Below are positions 11,085-22,478 of a stretch of 64,000 bases of DNA, one piece after another. Location of the stretch: contig JAPEVC010000038.1 in assembly GCA_027946555.1 (NCBI GenBank), forward strand, positions 1 to 64,000. Reading direction: 5' to 3'. Origin of the DNA: Gnomoniopsis sp. IMI 355080 (taxonomy: Eukaryota > Ascomycota > Sordariomycetes > Diaporthales > Gnomoniaceae). The notes beneath the pieces are model-generated. The model was given only the letters and a program-made list of their open reading frames with translations. It was not told the origin of the DNA and did not search any database. Position 1 is the first letter of the stretch, and each line of letters opens with the position of its first letter. Made by a program: the position numbers and the translations under genes.

Positions 11085-12191
11085 ATGGAAACCACAGGTT
11101 GTGCTTTTGTCACTGGCGGAGGTAAGAATCGCCAGTACGCTTCAGCGTACCCATTTACATATATACATACTTCTGTTCCCTACGACTCTTCATGTACAAG
11201 CCCGTACTAATCAAGATGGCAGCGAGCGGTATCGGTCGAGCGTGCTGCTTAGCCTTTGTCAAAGAAGGCGCAGCAGGCTTAGTCGTGGCCGACATCAATT
11301 TGGAGGGCGCGCAGGATACGGCCGCTCAAGCCAGAGCCATAGCCGTCAATCCCAACTTTCGTGTCGACGCAGTCAAAGTCGATGTCACTGACATGGAGTC
11401 AATGAAAGCTGCTATTGACCACGCTGTAAACAGCCTCGGGCGCATCGACTACGCGGTCCATTCCGCTGGTGTGAGTTCAGTTCCAAACCCTATATCAGAC
11501 TCTGCCAACACCTGGCTGACTTGTACCAAGATTCCCGGCGGTACATTCGACCCAATTGCTGAGGCTAGTTTTGACGACTTCAAACACTTGCTCGACGTCA
11601 ACGTCAACGGGACTTTTCTGTTCACAAGCCTGATGTCGGCGGCCATGAAGAAGCAGGAGCCTAAACAAGTCAGCGCAACTAATACAGCACGGGGTACTAG
11701 CCGTGGATCAATAGTCAACCTGTCTTCGGTATCTTCGTTCATGGCAGTTGCTAATATGGTGTAAGTCGAGATTCTGCCTCTAGGTGTGACGGTCAGCCAG
11801 ATGCGACTCTCCTAGCTTCTGACACAAAGCAGGCAATACACTACCTGCAAGCATGCCATCGTTGGCATCACCAAGACGGCCGGTAAGTCACTTCGCGATC
11901 ACCCAATATGATCGCGAAAGGTTCCCTGACAGATTTACAGCTCTGGATAACGCACCCCTGGCCATTCGCGTGAACTGTGTCTGTCCCACCTGGACGGACA
12001 CTCCAATGACCCGCCGAGCGACTGATGTGGCTCCAGGGCTGGAGCAAGCACTGCTGAGCACTATACCCTTGGCACGACTGGGACTTCCGGAAGAGGCGGC
12101 TGATGCTGTACTTTTCCTTAGTAGCTTTAGGTCAAGCTTCACTACTGGCACAAGCCTGATCTTGGACGGTGGCATGACCCTTTCATGCTGA
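11085..12191 (+). CDS. Short-chain dehydrogenase/reductase (SDR)
   Basis: NAD(P)-dependent oxidoreductase of unknown substrate. Five exons: 11085-11121, 11223-11470, 11531-11760, 11833-11882, 11941-12191; 271 aa. Splicing gives the Rossmann motif TGGASGIGRACC, VKVDVTD, the NNAG-like HSAG, the NVNG segment, the catalytic Ser in VNLSSVSS, the Tyr-x3-Lys pair YTTCK, and VCPTWTDTPM, and it ends near LILDGGM. The 60-bp intron at 11471-11530 is a multiple of three and could be read through, but removing it restores the family spacing (AGIPGGTFDPIAEAS). It lies 0.4 kb from a convergent membrane acyltransferase gene, so a shared pathway is possible but unproven. Confidence 0.9.
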
Positions 12192-12614
12192 TTTCGAATG
12201 GCTTCCCAAGCAACCACGCATACGTTAGCTTGGAGAATGGAATTTCAATTCAGATCAGGTTAGACGTAGCTAGTTATCTAGTCTTCTAGCAATACCACTT
12301 GAATCGAGGCAACTTCGTTCTTGCTCACCACCTGTACCTACCGCTTTTGCCTATCGAATTCTAGGTCACAAGGATATATTTGTTCCTTGAATTGAGAAAA
12401 CGTTGAAAAAGTCCGTTTTGTTCCCGAAACATGAGCACGTTCGATCCTGTCGCTCTCAAGCTCTATGGTGGCAAATCGGTCACATCAACATATATTCATT
12501 GTACCAAAGAGCTTTTAGTGGTATGTTTTCGTTCTCCAGTTGATCAAGCAACTACCTACCTAGGTAGTTACTCGAGTCTCCCAGGCCATCATCGACCCAG
12601 CCTGACCATAGAGA
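12192..12614. other. Spacer between convergent SDR and acyltransferase genes
   Basis: 3' flanks of two convergent genes. It contains one copy of the dispersed palindrome ACCTAGGT at 12558-12565. Nothing else is recognised. Confidence 0.5.
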
Positions 12615-13937
12615 CTAAGGTACGCAAGGTATATCCCCACCGCAGATCTTCATGTTAGACCAGACCAACTTCCATCTTTCCGCCTCTGTCAGCGCACTCT
12701 GGATTCTCGGAAACTTCCACAGGGGCACACTCCAGAAGAAGAAGGCGAATACCCAAAGACAGCCAATGAGCCTCCCAAGCCAGCTCCTCTCCAACGCCGC
12801 GAGTTCTCGTGTACGCCCAAGTCGTGTCGCAAGATACCGCACTCCCGAGAGAAAGCTCGTCTCAATGAAGCAGCCCAGAAAATTGAGCAGAAACCACTTA
12901 ACATCAAGCCAATCACGCATGCCAAGTCGCCAACTGACAGCAGCGTGAGACAGGCCGGAGACGAGGAACACGACAAAAGCAACTATTGTCCCCTGTATCC
13001 GACGTTCCAACAGCAAAAAGCGTTTGTTGCCGCCCAACAAAGAGGCAAGCAGCGATAATAGGCCGGATGCCACCACGCGACCAAAGCTTTTGTACGGCCG
13101 CAAGGCCAGTCGGTGCCAGAAATTGGCCCAGAAGCTGCGCAAGCCGCGAATCTCATCAACTCCACCAAACATGGGAGGCCAATCAGCGGGAGTGTCCAGG
13201 CCGGTGAGGACAGCGAGCAGACTCAACACCGCGTTCGCGCCGTCCAAGAACACGACGCTTTCCCAGATCCACGACAGCGCCACGTACGAGCGCACAACGG
13301 CCTCACGAGCCGTGACATTATCAAGGCGTGAGAAGAGGTTGGGCTCCGCGACGTCGATTGGGAAAATCTCCAGAATGGTTTCCGAGAAGAGGGCAGGGAG
13401 GATTTGTGTGTACAGGTAGTAATACAGCACCAGCTTGGCGAGCCGGAGCAGAAGGAATACACTCTTGGGTTCCTCTGCCGAGATTGCTGATTTTGGCGCT
13501 CCATCTTTCCGAGATTGAGGGGGAAGCAACTGTGGATTACACCAGATCCGCCATGTCTCCAGAAATGAGGAGGGTCTCAAAACTGCATCCCTACTGTTGC
13601 CCCGTGGTCGTGGGTGGTTCTCAAGTAGGATTATGGAAGTGATCTGGATGGTGTTCAGCCCAACTGCTTGAGCCCATAAACTTGTCACATGCGGAAGCAA
13701 GAACTTTTCGGATGCAATGAATGACAGTACGGAGTAATAAAGAAAAGGAAGTAAGAGCACGAGGCGAAGCAAATAGTTGGATTTGTGAAGCGTCAAGTGG
13801 AAAAAGAGCCACGCTAGTGACAAATATCGTATAGGGACCAGACACGGGAGCAACAGCTTCAAATATGCCATGGTTTTGTTTATGAGAGCGCACAATTGAA
13901 GAAACTGGAGTCCCTTGGTATCTGGCCAGTTCAGCAT
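12615..13937 (-). CDS. Wax-synthase-like membrane O-acyltransferase
   Basis: Predicted polytopic membrane enzyme that would transfer an acyl group to a hydroxyl. Relatives include acetyltransferases of fungal secondary metabolism as well as wax synthases. Single exon, 440 aa, from ATG 13937 (MLNWPDTKGLQ); a later in-frame ATG at MAYLKLL is an alternative start. There are several hydrophobic segments at the N-terminus (YLKLLLPCLVPI, LLRLVLLLPFLYYSVL), then the conserved block FWANFWHRLALRPYKSFG and the HSAAV-like SGLSHAAVSWRLG with the likely catalytic His. Further membrane segments follow near the C-terminus (FLLNFLGCFIETS, CLWVFAFFFWSVP). It is convergent with the adjacent SDR gene. The acceptor molecule cannot be inferred. 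Confidence 0.82.
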   Translation of the reverse strand: MLNWPDTKGLQFLQLCALINKTMAYLKLLLPCLVPIRYLSLAWLFFHLTLHKSNYLLRLVLLLPFLYYSVLSFIASEKFLLPHVTSLWAQAVGLNTIQITSIILLENHPRPRGNSRDAVLRPSSFLETWRIWCNPQLLPPQSRKDGAPKSAISAEEPKSVFLLLRLAKLVLYYYLYTQILPALFSETILEIFPIDVAEPNLFSRLDNVTAREAVVRSYVALSWIWESVVFLDGANAVLSLLAVLTGLDTPADWPPMFGGVDEIRGLRSFWANFWHRLALRPYKSFGRVVASGLLSLLASLLGGNKRFLLLERRIQGTIVAFVVFLVSGLSHAAVSWRLGMRDWLDVKWFLLNFLGCFIETSFLSGVRYLATRLGRTRELAALERSWLGRLIGCLWVFAFFFWSVPLWKFPRIQSALTEAERWKLVWSNMKICGGDIPCVP

Positions 13938-14628
13938 TGTTGGTTTAAGTAGATTCCAATCTCGTACGCCAATATGCTGATGGCTTTGCCCGAGTATTTA
14001 GTAGTCACACATGAGACCCGTAAATCGCTGCGAAATGCACACTGACACGCCTAAATCTTCTGGACCAAATCTGCTAGCTCTAGCCCTCGCTGCTGAAACT
14101 TATCTTCGAATCCGCTCTGCTGACGAAGGACTATTTATTTCCATGCTCCTGGGCAGTTTCAAACACATTCCAGCCTTTGTTTGGGGCCGCTCTATGTAAT
14201 TTTACCGGGCTGAACGCCAAGTGATGCCTGACGTTACAAGCTTAAGCAAATACAGAGTCCGAGTAAGCTGCCGAGTGATCCTCTCACTGCTGAGGGCCTG
14301 GAGAATGGACCTGTCAGATTCCGCCGACCGTGAATTCAAGGTTGCAAATATATTATACAGGGACAGGGACCATTCGCTCTAATGAAGGAATATGCAGCAG
14401 TTGGTTTAAACCAACCTAACCTACATGCCACGTGCCAACCCTCAGCCGCATGGTTTTGAACCTCACCATCTAAAATACCCGTTGCGCTTCTGTGGGCGCA
14501 GGTGCTTTAGTATCCATTGAAAGATACAGACCGATTTGAGCCCAACTTGGACTACAGTCTTCATTCAAATTAAATTGTGGAAAAATTCTTCGTCTCTACG
14601 AATTTGCATCTTCGTCACCGCCAAAACA
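13938..14628. other. Spacer, divergent promoters
   Basis: 5' flanks of the acyltransferase (minus) and the LURP-one-like gene (plus). No coding motif was seen. Confidence 0.5.
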
Positions 14629-15297
14629 ATGGATTGGGACCACCCCCTGCAAAGCGCCACTCCCACAGTGGTCATGCTCAATGGCTACCAATCACCACAG
14701 GAAGAGACAACCCTCACGCTGTACTGCCATGACCACGCCATGAAGAAAGCCACTGCAATCGGCGACAAGGAAAAGAAACTCTTCCATGTTGAGGGCGCAA
14801 CATTCGGCACCTCCTGGAGCTGGCGCCGCAAAGTCTTCGACAGCACGAGCCAGGCGCACCTCTTCGACTTCCGCCACGCGTCCGTCAGCCTCAAGAACTC
14901 ATGGGTAGTCGAAACGGGCCAAGACGGCTACAAAGGTAGTGACGGCAACAACAGCATCGCAAGGCAGATCTGCTCCATTGTGCACAACTCTCAAATCACC
15001 GCCGAGCACTCGTCCGTCAACGCGACGGTACGCACCCAGGCCGGCGAGGATGTTTTGATTGTGATGAGGCAGAAGGACACGGCGGCGACGAGCGCGTACG
15101 TGCAGGTTGGCGACGCAACCGTCGCTATTATTTACAAGATGGTGGATAATTTCCAATTGCCTCTGCCAAAAGACCGCGATAGAAGTGTATGGAAGGCCAG
15201 GATTGCTCCTGGCACGGATCTAAGCATGGTGAATCCCCCTGTTGTTTTGGTCGGATTCGTCCAGATGCTTTTTTGTTGTGTGCTAACCTCCATCTAG
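14629..15297 (+). CDS. LURP-one-related / tubby C-terminal-like domain protein
   Basis: Family of small beta-barrel proteins of unclear function, common in fungi and plants. Single exon as drawn, 222 aa, from ATG 14629 (MDWDHPLQSATPTVVML). Typical features are the early strands EETTLTLYCHDHAMKKA, the EGATFGTSWSWRRKVFD segment, and the alternating hydrophobic strands HLFDFRHASVSLKNSWVV and AYVQVGDATVAIIYKM. The last ~17 residues are hydrophobic (VLVGFVQMLFCCVLTSI) and unlike the family, so an unrecognised 3' intron near 15240-15297 is possible. There is no signal peptide. Confidence 0.75.
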   Translation: MDWDHPLQSATPTVVMLNGYQSPQEETTLTLYCHDHAMKKATAIGDKEKKLFHVEGATFGTSWSWRRKVFDSTSQAHLFDFRHASVSLKNSWVVETGQDGYKGSDGNNSIARQICSIVHNSQITAEHSSVNATVRTQAGEDVLIVMRQKDTAATSAYVQVGDATVAIIYKMVDNFQLPLPKDRDRSVWKARIAPGTDLSMVNPPVVLVGFVQMLFCCVLTSI

Positions 15298-16175
15298 ATC
15301 ATGATGATGATGCTATGTCGGGCTGAGATGGGCCATGTATGGAACCAGTAGAGTCTGCGTGGTGTCAATGAGACTATGAGTCCATGACATTTGTTTCGTA
15401 GATCCGCCCGGATGTTATATTGTATGGAGGAGACATTGAGGTGATAACCTGACTGGCTGAGGTTTGGATATCTGGAACATACATCTACAAATCACCGTTC
15501 AAACAACTCGTAATCTTCCGGTCCCATGAAGCAACACCGTGTTGAATTTGTTCCCAAGGCTCTTAGTGCCTTCGTCCGTATGAAGCGCTCGTGTTCCCCC
15601 CACCCCGGGTACTAGCCGATCCTTGGCAGATGTGAAGGAGGGCAGACACACCATCCGCGCCGCCTTGCTGCTTGCCAAATCTTCCCACTGACTACTGAGG
15701 TCGCCAAGATCTTGGCAGATTGTATCAGCTTACTTCAGCTCTCCAGACAGAGAAATCGAACCCTATCCGAACGCTCTCGCATGAACAGAGGGTGTTGATA
15801 CTGTTTTGCCCTTTCCACGTGAGCGCTAGGCCGCTTATCAGGTGGGATTCCGGATGAACATGATCGGGGCGCTAGTCACAAAAGCCTGCATGGTCAGCAA
15901 TACCTAGGTAGACAGCTTGCATCGGAACCCAACCAACAGGCGTGTGGCTGCTAGCTGAATCCTGCGTACTGCTTCTTTCCAATGCAATGCACCTAGGCGC
16001 ATTCACTCGGCTGGGATAGATCGTGGTGCTTTTCTGGTAACATCTGCCCTGTAAACTATCCAACAAATAATCTCTCCTTTCTCCGGGCCGCTGTCGCCTG
16101 TGCAGGTACATCAAAGAAGTAGCCGCGAATACTGCTTGGGCCCCAATATCACCCACCTGCAGTAACACCCACAAG
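15298..16175. other. Spacer, upstream of Sec11-like gene
   Basis: About 0.9 kb with no recognised gene. One copy of ACCTAGGT lies at 15902-15909 and a near-copy around 15991. Confidence 0.5.
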
Positions 16176-16732
16176 ATGCGATTCCGTCTCGCATACACTA
16201 TCCTAAGCATCCTCACGCCTTTGAGTGCAACTTTCATGGCATGGAAGGGCCTATGCGTCTTGACGAACTCCCCCATCCCAATTGTCTGCGTCGTATCCGA
16301 GTCCATGGCCCCTGCTTTCCACCGGGGGGATATTCTCTTTCTGTGGAACTGGAAACAGACGGTGGACGCCGGAGACATTCCTGTCGTCTGGTTCGAGGGA
16401 AATCCTCTACCCATGGTCCATCGCGTGGTTCGAGTGTTCTCAGAAGAGGGTGGCATGTAAGTCCGATTTCCCTGCTGGACTCTTGAAAACCCCACACTGG
16501 AGGCTGATACTCATCGTCAAGTCAACGCTTCGTGACCAAAGGCGACAACAATGATATTGAAGACATCGCACTCTATCCGGGAAGGCGCACCTCAGTGGAC
16601 AGGGAGGAAGTTCTTGGTTTCGTGAGAGGATACGTACCATTGATTGGCTGGCTAGTGTTGGGATTCCAAGAGGTTGTTTGGATCAAGTACTCCGTCCTTG
16701 CATTTGCGGCTTTGATTATTTTATGTACTTAG
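16176..16732 (+). CDS. Signal peptidase I, Sec11-type catalytic subunit (paralogue-like)
   Basis: Would cleave signal peptides in the ER membrane if active. Two exons: 16176-16456 and 16522-16732, with a 65-bp intron; 163 aa. An N-terminal hydrophobic anchor (LAYTILSILTPLSATF) is followed by the catalytic serine motif SESMAPAFHRGDILFLWN, then a His in PMVHRVVR replacing the lysine of bacterial enzymes. After splicing come QRFVTKGDNND with the catalytic Asp, and GYVPLIGWLVLG. All three catalytic positions are kept. The sequence departs from the usual fungal core Sec11 (SES instead of SGS, and a shortened linker), and it sits among accessory genes. I therefore infer a second copy rather than the housekeeping one; a genome search would settle this. 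Confidence 0.85.
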
Positions 16733-18166
16733 ACGGAGAAAGCATTGGGCCAACGCTTGCTCAAAAGTAGTCTGTGTTGAATATTGACATAAAAACAACA
16801 CACAGTACGGCTCAAGCAAAGCTGGCGTTTGCTATATTCCTTTCAACCAGCCGTCAAGTGCCATTATTCAACGTGCTTGAATGAACGCTCGCTCCCAAAG
16901 TTGATTGATAAGCTAGATACGAAAATTTGTGCGTCTATCAATGTCTAAAGATAAACCAGATCCACCTAGGTAAATTCCGGGTCTAACTTCCGTGCTACAT
17001 GGAACACCCCTACTCTATATCCTAGCGTTTCAAGGGAAATTTCAAGGGAATGTGCTCGGCTTGCGCATTATTGCTCCGGCATACCTAGTAGGAGGTAGGA
17101 TGATCAACGACGACACTCAAGGAAGCTATTCCTGTAGCTGATTTCTTACCTTACTACCTGCAGTCTTAAGCCTCACAATATCTTGGCAATCCCATGTCTT
17201 GGCAATCGAGAACAAGTCACAGCTGAAAGGCAGACCTTCTGGCTCCAGCTTTGGAAAAGGTCTGCGGTTGGCCTGAAACATATGCCCTGCCTTCGGCGTC
17301 TTATGCTAGACGAGAATCTCGTCTTGAAGCGGAAACAGGATGCTCACTGCGAACGCCTAGATTTAGAACCACGTCATAATCTCTGAGTCTTCGTCTTCCG
17401 GTCGCCGTGTATTGTGTACCTCCTACCTAGGTCGGCTAGTTGTTGCCAGACTTCAAAGGTGCACCGCATACCACAATTCGCACAGACGTGGCCAAAGAGG
17501 TAGAGATTCCAGCATGAAATGTCATGGGGAAAACAGTGACAGTAGGCAGGCAGCAAAGAATCGAGAGACGGCAGCTCATCCAGCAATGATCCCCAAGGGC
17601 TCAGGTTGCAATATTCGTCTCTGACCTAGGTCAATTATGACCACGGTGGAGGCCCTAGTCGAAACTGTCGGAGAATTCTTGTGAGAAAGTTGTCAGAGGC
17701 ATCATGGAAGGCTTTCAGGCAACTCTGACTACAGGAAACATTGGATAGGCCTCATGACGGAGACCTGAGCAGGCTGCCCTCCCTTCCCCCAGCCCTTCAA
17801 CTTCCACCACCTACGACGGTGCCTGAAAGCCTAGCTGTGGACGAAACAGGCCACGAAGGTTGTGATATGATGAGCAGGAGGTGAGATCTATTTTTGAATA
17901 TCGCCCAGGATTTCACGAGCTCCAGGAGGCTTCACAGTCGGTGTTGAGTGCCCTGTCACGATGTATGGCATGCCATGATCTGAAGTATAAAGGAGATGGA
18001 ACAGTTCACTTTTGTCTCCTCAAAGACTCCCTTCTTCATCCAGCTTCAAATCCAAGTCTTCCAACCAGTCCAACCACCAAACATACAGAGCGTTGATCGC
18101 CACAGCACATTTCCACACTCACTTCAAGTAACAAATCCAACCACTTCATCAACAACCTTAATCAAA
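16733..18166. other. Long spacer with three palindrome copies
   Basis: About 1.4 kb without a supported gene. It holds three of the 13 ACCTAGGT copies (16964, 17425, 17624). The promoter of the downstream small secreted protein lies at its right end. Confidence 0.5.
17986..17991 (+). promoter_or_regulatory. TATA-like box for small secreted protein gene
   Basis: TATAAA lies 181 bp upstream of ATG 18167, a plausible distance allowing a short 5' UTR. It rests on sequence match only. Confidence 0.35.
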
Positions 18167-18752
18167 ATGCCTTCCAGCCTCAAGACCACCGTCCTCTCCG
18201 CCACCGCCCTCGTGGCCCTGGTACAATTCTGCCCCGCCCCGTTCCTCGCCGCCATTCCCGCCGCCGCCGCCGCCAGCATCGGCGCCGTGTCCTCGGCTGT
18301 CGGGGCTGCCGCGGCAGTGGGTGGCACGGTCACCGGCGCCATCGCAGCCGCCAAGAGCAGCCGATCCATGCGCCATGAGGCCCTCGCGCGGCGTGTTGCC
18401 GCCGTTGAGGCCTACAAGCCTATCGCTGCCCGCCAGGAGCAGAACCAGCTGGCGTGGCAGCTATGCCACGACCAGCTGACCACTTCTTCGCTGCAGTTCT
18501 CTGGCCCGTCGACCGGTAGTGAGTTTTAAACACCCACCAGCGAAAATTTTCTGACATCAATCTAATCGTGCTGCCATTCTAGGTGTTCTGGTCGAAGGCA
18601 TGCCTCCTGCTTGCATGACTCTCGCTACTGTCATCACCGGCGAGTTTAACGTTGGCAATCCTGTCCCCCAGGGCACGGACTCCATGTTGTTCCAGAATCT
18701 TTCAGATGAGGATATCCAGGAGATCGAAGACGCCCTTACTGCCCACCCTTAG
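18167..18752 (+). CDS. Small Ala-rich predicted secreted protein, unknown function
   Basis: Two exons: 18167-18518 and 18583-18752, with a 64-bp intron (donor GTGAGT, acceptor TCTAG); 173 aa. The N-terminus MPSSLKTTVLSATALVALV looks like a signal peptide. It runs into a very Ala/Gly-rich hydrophobic stretch (residues ~25-65) that could instead be a membrane segment. The remainder is soluble-looking, with a few cysteines (WQLCHDQL and PPACMTLATV) and an acidic end (DEDIQEIEDAL). I recognise no domain. The start is supported by a TATA-like box and the leader sequence. It could be an effector-like secreted protein, but that is speculation. Confidence 0.65.
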
Positions 18753-21227
18753 AGAGGGCCAACATGCAGCGGCTTAAGGTGTTGCCGGGTCGTACCGCGA
18801 GGTGCCGGCCAGGATGTGAATATTTAATGCAAGTGGGAAAGGAAAGGCCGCTAAACTTGTATGGGAGAGTCAGAAATGGACTGCAGTCACTCTTTAGGAC
18901 GGAAAAGCTCGCTGGACGTATCCACACACTCGTTTAGATGAAGACCAGATAGGCGGTAGATGCTGGTAATCTACCATCTAGCTTTGCTAAAATACTGTCC
19001 CACACCTTGAAGATCATACAATGATACATTGCAAGTGCAGCTAATTGAGCTAGTGGATCAGTGAAGGCTTTGCTGGAATACTATGATGATTGGGTTGTGG
19101 AATTCAGCTTTCAACAGTGGCCTCTACCTCTATTTAGCATCCTGCAGCATCTGCCATTAGCTAATCGACCATGGCCGTCAAAGCCTCTCACAGTTGTTGT
19201 TGAAGCCATCCTCAGGTACCTACATAGGTAGCTAAAGTGGTGTGGCACTTCTTACTTGAGATCCTGCCGGAAGTGTACTATCGGAGTAGCAACGGTAAAT
19301 AACTGAGTGTCCCGTAAGGAGAGTAGGCTGAGTATCACGGAATAGATGACAGGAATGCTGGGAACCGTGTCGAAGATATTAGGTATGATGAGGTTCGCTC
19401 ATAAAGATCTCCGGAGACCGTGCAACTTGGGTACTGCCGAAGCGGGACCGACGAATCAGTGCTAACGGAATGACGGCTGTTGATTCGACTTAAGTACGAT
19501 CGTAAAAAACAAATAGCAAAACGCACAGGTCAATAGTAGTTGATTAGTGTGTGTAAAATGGAAGGAGGTAAATCCAACCGTGCAGGGCCAGAGGGCATAA
19601 GGCACTCATATCCCTATTAGCTAGTCAGACCGTGACCTGTGATTGGCCATATTCCACAACGGCAGAATAATCTGAGCGTCAAGATTGTTACACTCGTGGT
19701 CGTTCAGATTGCAAAATCGCAGTCTACTGTAATCTCGATATTTCGCTCGCAATCCTCTTCCCCCCCCCCCCCACCACCAAAAAGCAGGCTTCTTGGGAAT
19801 GTAAAAAGCGTTGCCTAACTTCCATCAATACCGAAGAACGAGGTTTGGCATCAACAACTCCTAACCAATATGTACCTAGGTATTGATAACAAGCCTTGGG
19901 ACTTTCAAAACTAAAGCAGAAGTCACATAGATCACGGTTCAGGTTGCATTGCAGCCACGATATCTGGACAATAAGCAGGTAGTCAAGAACCGAACCGAGG
20001 GACAAGTCTCTCGGACTGCCGAAAGGCCCGGGTGGGGGCTGGACTGAGTTCTAGAAGGGGGCCAAAACGCAGAGCTGCTAGTAGAAACTACCTATGCCCA
20101 GGTGGGCTGCGTTGCTATCTGCGTCAGGTGAAGCAAGAACATTCGAAGGGGGCATGACCCACTTGATGCATCGATGCAACAGTCCTCTCCTGCGCAAGTG
20201 CGGCGGTGCGAGGAATACTCATCACATATCATCTTTTGGAGAGTGGGGACATAAATGCTTAGACGCGCATTCTTAGCCGCTTTAGGCATTGGGGCCAACG
20301 GCCGGAACTCCACCCTCCACCATAGGGGCACGTGGTGCTCAAAATAGATTCTATATCCGTTATATCTTTTAAGAGCAAGTCTATACGAATTGGAAGTCCT
20401 GGAAATCGCCGCGACGATTTTTGCTGATGTGGGAACCAAAATGAAAAGGGGTGTCCCACACATCGCCAGTTCTGGAAAGTATAGTAGTTTCTAAGAGGCT
20501 GTCACTACCGTAGTATTTTGCCAACCTTGCCACCACGCTGATGATCTTTTCCATGATAGAAAACCAGGCCCTTGTGTTATTTTAAATACCCTGCCAATAT
20601 GTATACACGGCATCTCGTTCCCGTTACTATCTGTACTGCGAGTATGAATTCTGTGAAGAGCATTCACTACTTGTGGAAACAAACATACCGAAATGAAGGC
20701 TTCTGACCGGGTCACCGGCCCATCAGGCTATGTGTGCTCTGGAACAGGCGCCCAATATTCTCAAATTTAGCAACATGGCAGTATTTGCCTCAGGTGATGC
20801 AGTTCTCGCGTATCCACAACGACCCGGGGTGGACTCGATCGCGACCAAAGTGGATGCGTTAAGGTTCCTATAGTACGATCCAATATTGCCTACAACGGGG
20901 TCTCTACACGCTTTGGGACAATGAGCCGCGGCGAATTGGATGCCATTTTGAAACTTCGAATTTATAGAACATACCCAATTGTGAAGTAACTTCCCTATAT
21001 AGAGTGTTCTATCCTTCCCTTTCAGGCGTCTGTGTGGCTCTTCCTTGGCCAACACGTGCATCACAACCCCTCCTCCTTTTCCTCTTTTGTGCGAAGGACT
21101 CATCATTCATTTGAGCTTCCACTGCCACTCATTTCAGACAATAGGGTTATTCGCGTCACTCTGAACTCCTCTAAAGAAACATCTCACTGTACATACAGAC
21201 ACGTCATTCTTCTTTGACTCTGGAAAG
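18753..21227. other. Long gene-free spacer
   Basis: About 2.5 kb with only short frames that lack coding character. It has a run of 13 C at 19760-19772 and one ACCTAGGT at 19874-19881. No transposon protein fragment is recognised. Confidence 0.5.
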
Positions 21228-22478
21228 ATGAACAAGTTTTTGGCTGCTTTATTGCTCAGCGGCCGGGCTTTTGCCACGGTTCTAGAGCTCAGCGATGAGG
21301 TCACCAATGGTTCGGTGACAGTCGAAACTACGTCTACCTCCAAGGGGCTCCTTGACGGCCCCAAGATCGCATCTACAGCCAATGATACTACTTACGACTG
21401 GTAAGCTGAAGGACGCCCTCTTCACCCAGATTCAGAGAATGGGACACTGCCTATATCCGTCTTGTGCCCAGAGTGCTGACTTCCCCACAGGTGGTATTTT
21501 GACGCTGTCTCTGCGAGCACCAACCAGTCCATTGCTCTCGTATTTTACAATGCTGGCGAGGATGGCTTTGTGAACCCATGGTGGGCTGAGGCGTTGTCCG
21601 TTTCCATTACCGGAACCTTCGCGAACGGGACGTTGTTCAACCTTGTGGCAGGCTCAAGCAGCGGAGCTGAGATCACATACGATGAGAATGGCATTTCCGT
21701 GAACTACACGGGCGCTGGTATAAGCTTCACCGGCTCCAGCATCACCGCGGAGACGGTTACTTACTCTGTCACGTTGGACTCCGCCGAGACTGGTGTATCT
21801 GGGACTGTCAGTTTCACGTCGGTATGTCTTATCATAAATTCTCAAATGCTCTTCCACAACCCATCTAATTCGTTTTAGGTTGCTCCGGCGCACTACGCAT
21901 GCACTACCGAGGCCAGAAGCTCCGAGTCTGTGATGCCACACGTCTTCTGGTCGAACGCCGTCCCCGACGCCGACGCGACTGTGGACGTCACCTTTGCGGA
22001 TGGTACAGCCATGCAATTTACCGACGGTGTTGGCTACCACGACAAGAACTGGGGTGACGAGCCTTTTGCCGACGTGGTTGGTTCTTGGTACTGGGGTCAC
22101 GCTCACCTGGGTTCCTACTCGCTGGTATGGTTCGACATCTTGGGCCTGGACGGTACCGAGTACTTCTCTGGCTATGTCGCGGAGGACGGCAACATTTTGC
22201 TCACCAGCTGTGCCGAAGACGCCGTCACGGCCAGGCCGTGGGGTGCGAATGATACCTACCCGCCGACGGTGTCATCAGGTCTCATGCAGGGACTTGAGAT
22301 CACTTTCAACCTGGATAACGGAACCACACTCTCTGCAAACGTAACCAGGGGAACGATTGTCATGGATTATGACGACTCTGTTTACATCAGGGCACTGGCC
22401 TCGGTCTCTGGAGGCATCGATGGAGGGGAGACGTATGAGGGTAGGGGGATCTTCGAGCAATTTGCACTGACAGCATGA
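21228..22478 (+). CDS. Secreted lipocalin-fold protein, CrtC/AttH family (Diels-Alderase-like)
   Basis: Three exons: 21228-21400, 21491-21821, 21879-22478; 367 aa. A signal peptide is visible (MNKFLAALLLSGRAFA). Splicing restores the strand motif YDWWYFDAVS. The second half carries family hallmarks: the stretch VGYHDKNWGDEPF and SWYWGHAHLGSYSLVWFD. This family includes CrtC-like hydratases and the fungal Diels-Alderases that form decalin rings in polyketide-peptide pathways. Those enzymes are normally encoded beside a PKS-NRPS, and none is in this window. Function is therefore open: a pericyclase, hydratase or non-enzymatic carrier are all possible. Several N-glycosylation sequons (e.g. NGT, NYT) fit passage through the secretory pathway. 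Confidence 0.82.

Noticed and set aside
19760..19772. Run of 13 C (and similar runs at 52844 and 57248) as functional elements
   Set aside because: Simple homopolymers in spacers without any supporting context.
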